DNA of 12,266 nt from BTUB01 sp964392765 (GTDB lineage: Bacteria > Babelota > Babeliae > Babelales > Vermiphilaceae), in assembly GCA_964392765.1 (NCBI GenBank), contig CAYMRF010000043.1, positions 1-12,266 of the forward strand. Direction: 5' to 3'. How positions within the stretch are numbered: the first letter of the stretch is position 1; each line of letters opens with the position of its first letter. The position numbers and the translations under genes were made by a program. The notes beneath the pieces are model-generated. The model searched no databases and had not been told where the DNA came from. It saw only the letters and a list, made by a program, of their open reading frames with translations. Positions 7,518 to 12,266 of the stretch are shown here, piece by piece.

Positions 7518-7537
7518 AAAAATATGCTCTTATTTTT
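7518..7537 (-). terminator. Possible weak terminator at the end of the anchored exported-protein gene
   Basis: AAAAATA and TATTTTT (7518-7524 and 7531-7537) form a 7-bp A/T-only stem around a 6-nt loop, overlapping the stop codon at 7530-7532. Read on the minus strand the 3' arm is itself a T run. There is no G/C in the stem, so strength is doubtful. Confidence 0.25.
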
Positions 7538-8786
7538 GAACATCTACTTGAAGATTTGCAAACTTATTAAAAAGCCACCAATATCCCACTGCTAATGCAG
7601 GAATCCCAAACGTGAGCGTTTTATTGCGCATCGCTATTTTATAACTTTTTCGCAATAATGATGCCACGGTAACTTTTTTAGGTTGCGGCAATCTGGGATG
7701 GGTTGATTCCAGCTCATGAATTTGAATACTATCATCCGCTAATTTTATTCCAAGTCTATTGCGATACAACCAAACATTTTGAATCGCTTGATTTTGAAGA
7801 TTCGGTATGATTATTGGGGTATAAACTGGCGGTATCAGGTCTCTAATGTTTTGATGCACCAAAGTATTATCATTCTTGAGCCATACAATGTGCTCTGGAT
7901 TTTTCGGATCAACGGCAAAATCTTTAATCCCAGTCATAGGATCTATCCCTACACGACCATTGACTATATTTATATTGTAAACAGAGCCTTCTACAGACAA
8001 CGCTATCAGCGTTGAATGAATAAATGCTAATTTTCTCAAGCGCGCAAGAACTGGAATTTCTTTCACTAATTCTGTTGTATGTAAGAATTTTAAATAACGA
8101 TTCTTAAAATTATAAACCCGGATTGTTGATGGTGATACTTGCAGAGAATCACGGTGATAGGTAGAAGCTAACGCATATTGATTTTGAGGGCCCATTGCAA
8201 CTGCAGTAATTTCTTGATTCTCTTCTTGTGAATGGGTGTGCGTAAAACCACAACGCAAATTACGATCTCTGCCTGCCAGTGGCTTCATATTGAATAAAAA
8301 TCTGCGCCACCCGGGAGCTGATGGCGTACTCACGGTCTGCCCGGTTAGTTGTTGCAAATAATGGCGTGAATCAATCTTATTTGGTTGATTATAGCTTTTT
8401 ACGTTATCAGCAATAACGCACAGCCCATTTTCATTAGGGCCATCAAATAAAACATCTTTAAGTTGAGCTTCTCCATTGGGATAAATGTCATTCCAATCGC
8501 AATGCTTGTCATCATCAATTCTCATTCTACCATAATCATAACTAGACCATGCTTGATGGCGCAACAAGTCAGTTACGTTACGATAGTTACCGCAGAAAGT
8601 TTTATAAGTTCTACAACGATTCCAATTAGGGCTCAAATGAAGAGTCTCGAAGCCTGTCTGCATAGACGCTACTTCTTTTATTTTTTGTGCACTAATTACT
8701 CGTACTTGCTCCATAGCTGTGCTAGAAGATACGTTCAAGATATTTGAAATCAAAAAAATAGTTACTATCATTTGCTGACGGTTCAT
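7530..8786 (-). CDS. Exported protein with C-terminal membrane anchor, function unknown
   Basis: A 418-aa protein. Residues 1 to about 24 are a signal peptide (IVTIFLISNILNVSSSTA) followed by MEQVRV. The central part (about 190-370) alternates short beta-prone stretches such as ITAVAMGPQNQYALAS, STIRVYNFKNRYLKFL and HIVWLKNDNTLVHQNI, which look like beta-propeller (WD40-like) blades, though no canonical WD repeats are seen. Near the C-terminus a hydrophobic segment, TLTFGIPALAVGYWWLF (390-406), follows a basic stretch and precedes a short polar tail, so the protein is probably anchored with its bulk outside the cytoplasm. Cysteines in the N-terminal third could form disulfides. The upstream region has only a poor Shine-Dalgarno match. 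No named family is recognised; the propeller reading is tentative. Confidence 0.7.
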   Translation of the reverse strand: MNRQQMIVTIFLISNILNVSSSTAMEQVRVISAQKIKEVASMQTGFETLHLSPNWNRCRTYKTFCGNYRNVTDLLRHQAWSSYDYGRMRIDDDKHCDWNDIYPNGEAQLKDVLFDGPNENGLCVIADNVKSYNQPNKIDSRHYLQQLTGQTVSTPSAPGWRRFLFNMKPLAGRDRNLRCGFTHTHSQEENQEITAVAMGPQNQYALASTYHRDSLQVSPSTIRVYNFKNRYLKFLHTTELVKEIPVLARLRKLAFIHSTLIALSVEGSVYNINIVNGRVGIDPMTGIKDFAVDPKNPEHIVWLKNDNTLVHQNIRDLIPPVYTPIIIPNLQNQAIQNVWLYRNRLGIKLADDSIQIHELESTHPRLPQPKKVTVASLLRKSYKIAMRNKTLTFGIPALAVGYWWLFNKFANLQVDVQK

Positions 8787-8828
8787 AATATCAAGCTCAT
8801 TTTTTAAGTGTTAAAAAAATTAAGTAGT

Positions 8829-8891
8829 TTATTTGTTTGCCAATTCTTGATCACGATTTTCAACAGCATCTTAATATTTTGAATATTACAT
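8829..8891 (-). pseudogene. Decayed 3' end of a second copy of the phosphatase gene at 9405-9980
   Basis: Read on the minus strand from 8885 to the stop at 8829-8831, the codons give YSKY*DAVENRDQELANK*. The intact phosphatase ends YEKYKAAVEARDKELSKK*. The 21 codons of 8829-8891 and 9405-9467 align without a gap, stop against stop, with 11 identical residues and about 43 of 63 identical bases by my count. Five codons differ only synonymously (GCA/GCT, GTA/GTT, CGC/CGT, GAG/GAA, CTA/TTG), the pattern expected of a copy that first diverged as a gene. Two sense codons have become TAA (TTA to TAA, AAA to TAA). No further homology is seen beyond 8891, where the membrane-protein gene ends at 8898. 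Confidence 0.7.
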
Positions 8892-8897
8892 CAATCG

Positions 8898-9371
8898 TCA
8901 CTGCACTTCTGCAGTGGAGCTTGTTGAAGAATCGGGCGGATTAGGAGCCTTATCGAATCCTAACGCCTTCCGAGTAGATTTAGCTGCTTCGCTTCCAAGA
9001 AAATAGCAACCGCCACGAATAAGACTGTCGGTTACTAAATGAAAAAGAAGTGCGCGATCATAATCATCAAAAAGCCTTTGCTTATTATGAGCATATATCG
9101 AATTGTCTAGCAATATTCCAATCAAGCAAATAACCTGAAAACCAAAAAATATTGTTAGCGTAACTCCATTTGCAATTTTACTTATTTTGCCATCTTCAGG
9201 AGCTATTACGTTTGCTAAATATCCACCGGTAGCAGCACCGACCATTGCAATAGTGGGCGTTTCAAATTTAATTTTTTTCGATGAAGCAAACTCTAACGTA
9301 CTGAAATCACGCGCATAAAGAGAAAAACTGATGATTGCTATATAAAAAAGAAATAGTTTTAAAATTTTCAT
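8898..9371 (-). CDS. Small exported or membrane protein, function unknown
   Basis: A 157-aa protein with an N-terminal hydrophobic signal (residues 1-20, ending SLYA). A Gly/Ala-rich segment TIAMVGAATGGYLANVI (about 40-57) is followed by a strong membrane helix, LTIFFGFQVICLIGILL (about 71-87). The later part is polar, with LLFHLVTDSLIRGGCYFLG and a Ser/Thr/Pro-rich tail. It probably sits in the inner membrane. The ribosome site is weak (TTGGAT). It is 33 bp downstream of the phosphatase gene on the same strand, so it is likely in the same transcript. It sits between the intact phosphatase and the decayed phosphatase tail at 8829-8891. No family is recognised. Confidence 0.7.
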   Translation of the reverse strand: MKILKLFLFYIAIISFSLYARDFSTLEFASSKKIKFETPTIAMVGAATGGYLANVIAPEDGKISKIANGVTLTIFFGFQVICLIGILLDNSIYAHNKQRLFDDYDRALLFHLVTDSLIRGGCYFLGSEAAKSTRKALGFDKAPNPPDSSTSSTAEVQ

Positions 9372-9404
9372 TTATTTATCCAATAACGCAATCTTAAAAG
9401 CACA

Positions 9405-9980
9405 TTATTTTTTTGATAGCTCTTTATCGCGCGCTTCTACTGCAGCTTTATATTTTTCATATAATGCAGTAAAATTTCCTGCTTCTTTGAGTTCTTGTGA
9501 AAATTTTGCAAGCATTGCACGATGTTCATTATTCAAAGAAACCACAGAACGTTGCGCCATGAGATATTCTTCAATTTGTTTTGGATCTGCAGAAATTCCC
9601 GCTTTATTGCACACATGCATAAGATATGCGCCCACAGTGGTCGCACTTCTGCCACGACCTGCTTTGCAATGAACGTAAGCAATCTTCTCCTCACGAGAAT
9701 CACGACTATCAAGATCACGAACCGCTCTCAATAGATCAACGAATGATGGCGAGCCAAAATCAGTAGTTGGATATTCATGGCTTATGTTCGGCACATCTTT
9801 TTTAAGTTCTGAAAGTCCTGAAAAAAGCCAACTACATTCAAAATCACGATTGAATGTATAGAAACCTATTTTATCTTTGTCTGTAAGATTCGCCTGTTTT
9901 TTAATTTCATCAATATGCTCTTTATAGCGAGGAATAGCACCTAAAATGAGTGGGATCGTTTTACCATCATGCATACTCAT
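9405..9980 (-). CDS. PTPMT1-like dual-specificity protein/lipid phosphatase
   Basis: A 191-aa Cys-based phosphatase. The signature VHCKAGRGRSATTVGAYLMH holds H104, C105 and R111, and D74 in PTTDFGSPS is placed to be the general acid. LILGAIPRYKEHIDEI near the N-terminus and the P-loop text HCKAGRxRSAT match the PTPMT1 (phosphatidylglycerophosphate phosphatase) type of eukaryotes and some bacteria better than typical bacterial tyrosine phosphatases. The substrate could be a phospholipid or a phosphoprotein. It has no signal peptide of its own, but its start overlaps the stop of a signal-peptide-bearing ORF by ATGA. AGGA at 9983-9986 is only 2 bp from this ATG but 8 bp from the next ATG (9974), so the true start may be two codons downstream. 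A decayed copy of its C-terminus lies at 8829-8891. Confidence 0.88.
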   Translation of the reverse strand: MSMHDGKTIPLILGAIPRYKEHIDEIKKQANLTDKDKIGFYTFNRDFECSWLFSGLSELKKDVPNISHEYPTTDFGSPSFVDLLRAVRDLDSRDSREEKIAYVHCKAGRGRSATTVGAYLMHVCNKAGISADPKQIEEYLMAQRSVVSLNNEHRAMLAKFSQELKEAGNFTALYEKYKAAVEARDKELSKK

Positions 9981-10246
9981 AATCCTGCCGCTTCACTCAA
10001 GCAAACGCAGAGCTTGTTATCATCTTTCTGGGCTGAGCAATTTCCATTTAAAACGGGATTAAAAGTGAATACTTTTCCGAAGCGAAGTTTGTTAATCCCA
10101 ATGCTGATATGATACCCGCCTACTGATCGAACGAATTTACCAGCTTCATTCCATTCATCGGCAGTCCAACGAATCTTTGCAGAAAGAGGTACTGACATCA
10201 CACCCAGCAATAGCAAATACTTAATACAATTAGAATAAGTTTTCAT
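9977..10246 (-). CDS. Small exported protein translationally coupled to the phosphatase
   Basis: An 89-aa protein with a signal peptide (MKTYSNCIKYLLLLGVMSVPLSA, cleavage about residue 23). The mature part is only about 66 residues (KIRWTADEWNEAGKF...), with three cysteines near the C-terminus (NCSAQKDDNKLCVC), and no known domain. AGGGA lies 6 bp upstream of the ATG. Its TGA overlaps the phosphatase ATG as ATGA. It may be a real small secreted protein whose translation feeds ribosomes to the phosphatase. It may also be the N-terminal part of an ancestral exported phosphatase separated by a frameshift: the phosphatase frame is open only 4 codons upstream of its ATG. I favour two genes. Confidence 0.6.
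   Translation of the reverse strand: MKTYSNCIKYLLLLGVMSVPLSAKIRWTADEWNEAGKFVRSVGGYHISIGINKLRFGKVFTFNPVLNGNCSAQKDDNKLCVCLSEAAGL
9983..9986 (-). promoter_or_regulatory. Shine-Dalgarno candidate for the phosphatase, favouring the second ATG
   Basis: AGGA on the minus strand is 2 bp from the ATG at 9980, too close for ideal initiation, and 8 bp from the ATG at 9974. Initiation at 9974 would remove only Met-Ser. Initiation at 9980 would need coupling through the ATGA overlap. Confidence 0.45.
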
Positions 10247-10251
10247 AGTAG

Positions 10252-10292
10252 TCCCTAAAATAAAGTAGCAAATATATCCGTATATTTTTAGG
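10252..10292 (-). promoter_or_regulatory. 5'-leader hairpin that could mask the ribosome binding site
   Basis: On the minus strand CCTAAAA (10292-10286) can pair with TTTTAGG (10260-10254), and the second arm runs into the Shine-Dalgarno TTTTAGGGA of the gene at 9977-10246. Inside the loop ATATA and TATAT (10285-10281 and 10276-10272) around a 4-base loop form a second stem. If transcription starts near 10294 the leader is essentially this structure. The stems are A/T-rich, so it could melt easily. The structure is seen; regulation is inferred. Confidence 0.35.
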
Positions 10293-10300
10293 TTACCAGA

Positions 10301-10306
10301 ATTATA
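10301..10306 (-). promoter_or_regulatory. Candidate -10 box for the phosphatase unit
   Basis: On the minus strand this is a perfect TATAAT about 55 bp upstream of the ATG at 10246, predicting a start near 10294. No good -35 hexamer is found at 15-18 bp spacing and no extended -10 TG is present, so the assignment is tentative. Confidence 0.35.
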
Positions 10307-10345
10307 AAAAATGCCTATTTTAAACCCCCTGCCATCAATTTAGCA

Positions 10346-10364
10346 AAAGAGATTAAATCTCTTT
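10346..10364 (-). terminator. Possible terminator after the ATP-grasp-like gene
   Basis: AAAGAGATT and AATCTCTTT (10346-10354, 10356-10364) form a perfect inverted repeat overlapping the stop codon at 10353-10355. As RNA it gives a 7-bp stem with a 5-nt loop, followed on the minus strand by TTTTG. The short T run makes it a modest terminator. Confidence 0.4.
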
Positions 10365-11546
10365 CTCTTGCAGCACGATCTTCAATTTTCCATCTATGAA
10401 TGGCGCACACAATTCTTCTGATGCTTGTAACATTTTGCTATGCAATAGAGGCAATACAATACGCAGTTGCTCTCGCACAATTTGCGTCGTCTTTGCATCT
10501 ACGGCGCAATAATATGGAGGTTCACAAATATCTTTATTCTCTTTCATAAAATCGCCTTCTTCATCAATGGCGCATGAAGGCGTTTTCCAGTATTCGCCAA
10601 GAAAATGAACATCATAGCGATGATTATTATAGGCCAATAAAAATGCCACGCGCATGGTCGGCTGGTAAACTTTATTTCCTAAATGAGCAATTGCTATCGG
10701 ATCAGAAGCAACAAATTCTTCTACAATAAGGCTATCAAATGGATCATCTTTCCAAGCCGCATAGGCATGATCATCGCTTTCTGCTAATGTGCCGATTTTA
10801 GTGATGATGTAACGCAGCACATCATCCAGATCCTGCAATTTGACGATAATTACTCCATTACCTAAAAACTGTCCGCGCGGTTTTATCACAAACGTATCAC
10901 ATTGCAGATCATGCACAATCTGAGCGGCAAGCTCTTGAGTATAATTTTTTTTATAATTACCCCATCGCGGTTTACACGCTGCAAGCAGCTCATCTTGAGC
11001 AAAAAGCTGTGTCATCTTATATTTATCAATCCAGAAAGGAAAGCTCGATTTATCCATTACTATCATTCCGGGAAATCTTTCCTCAAAATCATAAATTGCG
11101 CATAACTGTGACCAGTTACAATATAAAAATCCTTGATAAGAAGAACAATCGTATATGTCTGTAACGGGCTGTTTGGCTTGCTGTTTAAATTGAGAGTTAG
11201 AAAACAAAGCAACCAGATCTTGGCAATGGTGCCAAAAAGAAGAACTGGTGAGAGCAGAAATCAAATTTTTATCTGCTATACAATTGGTTACTATCCATCC
11301 ATTCTTATTATAAGAAGATAACGTACGCAGCAACTCTTTATGAATAGATTCTTCCTCTGCGCTTCGATATTTATCACCGTTGAATAACGAAAGACACGCT
11401 TGTTGAACCTCACAGATTTTTACTCCTTGGCGCGCATTATATTTAAGATCCGCTACCATATAGCAGATATCAATGGGATATTTTTCTGTGCAAGAGATAT
11501 CCAGCAAAGGGTACACTAAAAACAGGATCAGAGCATTTTTAATCAT
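10353..11546 (-). CDS. Exported ATP-grasp-like protein of unknown substrate
   Basis: A 397-aa protein. Residues 1 to about 18 form a hydrophobic signal (NALILFLVYPLLDIS), followed by C19; the lipobox is not canonical. The C-terminal half resembles an ATP-grasp ligase: WIDKYKMTQLF (172-182) resembles the block that precedes the ATP site; TFVIKPRGQFLGNGVIIV (218-235) offers K222 and a Gly-rich loop; SLIVEEFV (272-279) looks like the adenine-hinge strand; and PTMRVAFLLAY (296-306) offers R299, as in tubulin-tyrosine-ligase-like members. The N-terminal text CYMVADLKYNARQGVKICEVQQ is distinctive, but I cannot name its domain. An ATP-dependent enzyme outside the cytoplasm is odd unless it acts in a host. 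The ATG at 11546 is chosen because of AAGGGA 6 bp upstream. It is 30 bp downstream of the collagen-like gene. Confidence 0.5.
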   Translation of the reverse strand: MIKNALILFLVYPLLDISCTEKYPIDICYMVADLKYNARQGVKICEVQQACLSLFNGDKYRSAEEESIHKELLRTLSSYNKNGWIVTNCIADKNLISALTSSSFWHHCQDLVALFSNSQFKQQAKQPVTDIYDCSSYQGFLYCNWSQLCAIYDFEERFPGMIVMDKSSFPFWIDKYKMTQLFAQDELLAACKPRWGNYKKNYTQELAAQIVHDLQCDTFVIKPRGQFLGNGVIIVKLQDLDDVLRYIITKIGTLAESDDHAYAAWKDDPFDSLIVEEFVASDPIAIAHLGNKVYQPTMRVAFLLAYNNHRYDVHFLGEYWKTPSCAIDEEGDFMKENKDICEPPYYCAVDAKTTQIVREQLRIVLPLLHSKMLQASEELCAPFIDGKLKIVLQEKEI

Positions 11547-11552
11547 CTTAAT

Positions 11553-11558
11553 TCCCTT
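11553..11558 (-). promoter_or_regulatory. Shine-Dalgarno site fixing the ATP-grasp-like start
   Basis: AAGGGA on the minus strand lies 6 bp before the ATG at 11546. The upstream in-frame alternative at 11570 is a TTG without such a site, and would put polar residues before the signal peptide. Confidence 0.65.
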
Positions 11559-11576
11559 CAGGCACGCCAACCGGTA

Positions 11577-12266
11577 TTAATCAAGTTGAACTATATTTAA
11601 TATTGGATTAAACAGATCCACATAATTAGAAGAACCGTTACCTAATAACACATTAAAAATAACTGGAGCATTGTTAACTTTGACCATTTGCAGTGCATTA
11701 AAAGTTGTTGTAAAAATCTGGCCTCCCGTATCGGGTGCAAGAAGACCATATTGCGATAATGGTGATGGTTGTACATCAAAAAAAGGTTGCCCTACTTGTT
11801 CTTCTTGTAACCGGATAGAAAAGGAAAGAATATTTGTGAATGCCTCAGATGTGGCTTCTTGGACAGCTCCAGAAACACTAATTAAATAAGTTCCATTGGC
11901 TAAAACCGTTATGGTAGTACCGTTTACTGTGATATTAGAACCAGTGAGAATATTTTGGGTATCAAAATTTATACCTCTAGTTTCGCCCGGGGCAATACCC
12001 GCTGATCCGTTAGGATTATAATAAGAAGCTACATTATTGCTTATCGATCCGGTAGCTCCTGTTGCACCGGACGCACCTGTGGCACCAGTAGCTCCTGTTC
12101 TGCCCGTTGCTCCCGTTCTTCCGGTGCTACCCGTAGCCCCAATAGTTCCAGTAGCTCCGGTTGCGCCGACAAATCCTTGAGCCCCAGTGGGTCCGGTTGC
12201 ACCTTGATCGCCAGTAGCTCCGGTTGCTCCTGTTGACCCGTTGGCACCAGTAGAACCAGTTACACC
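11577..12266 (-). CDS. Collagen-like protein with globular C-terminal domain, 5' end outside window
   Basis: The frame is open from the right edge to TAA at 11577-11579 and encodes 229 residues. The first 75 (12042-12266) are 25 perfect Gly-X-Y triplets, rich in GAT with variants such as GDQ, GPT, GFV, GRT and GTI, with no interruption. Such stretches form collagen triple helices. The remaining ~154 residues start SNNVASYYNPNGSAG and contain ITVLANGTYLISVSGAV, a strand pattern like the trimerising C1q/TNF-like heads of BclA-type bacterial collagens; they end NPILNIVQLD. The protein is presumably surface-exposed, but its N-terminus and any signal peptide are out of view. X and Y positions lack the prolines of animal collagen and use Thr heavily. 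The ATP-grasp-like gene follows after 30 bp on the same strand. Confidence 0.92.
   Translation of the reverse strand, partial: GVTGSTGANGSTGATGATGDQGATGPTGAQGFVGATGATGTIGATGSTGRTGATGRTGATGATGASGATGATGSISNNVASYYNPNGSAGIAPGETRGINFDTQNILTGSNITVNGTTITVLANGTYLISVSGAVQEATSEAFTNILSFSIRLQEEQVGQPFFDVQPSPLSQYGLLAPDTGGQIFTTTFNALQMVKVNNAPVIFNVLLGNGSSNYVDLFNPILNIVQLD
12042..12266 (-). repeat. Gly-X-Y coding repeat of the collagen-like gene
   Basis: A 9-bp-periodic run of 25 glycine triplets, mostly variants of GGA-GCT-ACT, GGT-GCC-ACA and GGA-GCA-ACC. The repeats differ at many third positions rather than being exact copies, so the array is not very recent. It runs off the right edge. Confidence 0.9.

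Noticed and set aside
8800..8819. Palindrome TTTTTTAAgtgTTAAAAAA upstream of the exported anchored protein
   Set aside because: It is A/T only with a 3-base loop, and such repeats are expected often in this base composition. There is no evidence of function.
9960..10000. Programmed -1 frameshift joining the signal-peptide ORF to the phosphatase
   Set aside because: The shift window is only about 19 bases and holds no X-XXY-YYZ slippery heptamer or downstream stem. ATGA coupling is the simpler reading, so fusion is kept only as a hypothesis.
12041..12247. A 68-aa minus-strand reading frame rich in Gln, Glu and Leu
   Set aside because: It is the wrong frame of the Gly-X-Y repeat. The collagen frame runs open from the right edge to 11577 with perfect glycine spacing.
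12042..12266. Short regular repeats suggesting a CRISPR or minisatellite
   Set aside because: The 9-bp period keeps one open frame with glycine in every third codon, and there are no spacers. It is coding.

Overview
The window comes from an AT-rich bacterial chromosome. I count 14 protein genes, two of them cut by the window edges, and no RNA genes, insertion sequences or CRISPR arrays. Seven of the 14 predicted proteins begin with a signal peptide, and the right edge carries a Gly-X-Y collagen-like protein. Small exported proteins of unknown function, a collagen-like protein and a eukaryotic-type dual-specificity phosphatase together suggest a host-associated lineage such as Candidatus Dependentiae (TM6). 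That placement is a guess from gene style and memory; there is no marker gene to prove it.

Layout. (1) 2-1617, plus strand: the 3' part of prs (PRPP synthetase), followed after 2 bp by an AAA/ABC-type ATPase, closed by a good hairpin terminator. (2) 1667-3325, minus strand: a zinc alcohol/formaldehyde-type dehydrogenase and, downstream of it, a small exported protein. (3) 3413-6087, plus strand: an exported DUF2935-like protein, a stand-alone LigD-type 3'-phosphoesterase, an Fpg/Nei-family DNA glycosylase whose ATG directly follows the phosphoesterase stop codon in the same frame, and a second small exported protein that shares an N-terminal motif with the one in block 2. (4) 6091-12266, all minus strand. 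In transcription order: a collagen-like protein (5' end outside the window), an exported ATP-grasp-like protein, a small exported protein overlapping a PTPMT1-like phosphatase by ATGA, a small membrane protein, a decayed copy of the phosphatase C-terminus, an exported protein with a C-terminal membrane anchor, and a beta-CASP metallo-beta-lactamase nuclease.

How the genes may work together. The clearest functional link is the glycosylase/phosphoesterase pair. Beta,delta-elimination by Fpg/Nei enzymes leaves a 3'-phosphate, and LigD-type phosphoesterases remove 3'-phosphates, so the two genes could form a compact AP-endonuclease-independent base-excision module. The glycosylase lacks the usual catalytic N-terminal proline. 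The second notable observation is a 21-codon pseudogene scar at 8829-8891 that aligns without gaps, stop codon included, to the end of the intact phosphatase gene about 0.6 kb away. This shows that the phosphatase locus was once duplicated.
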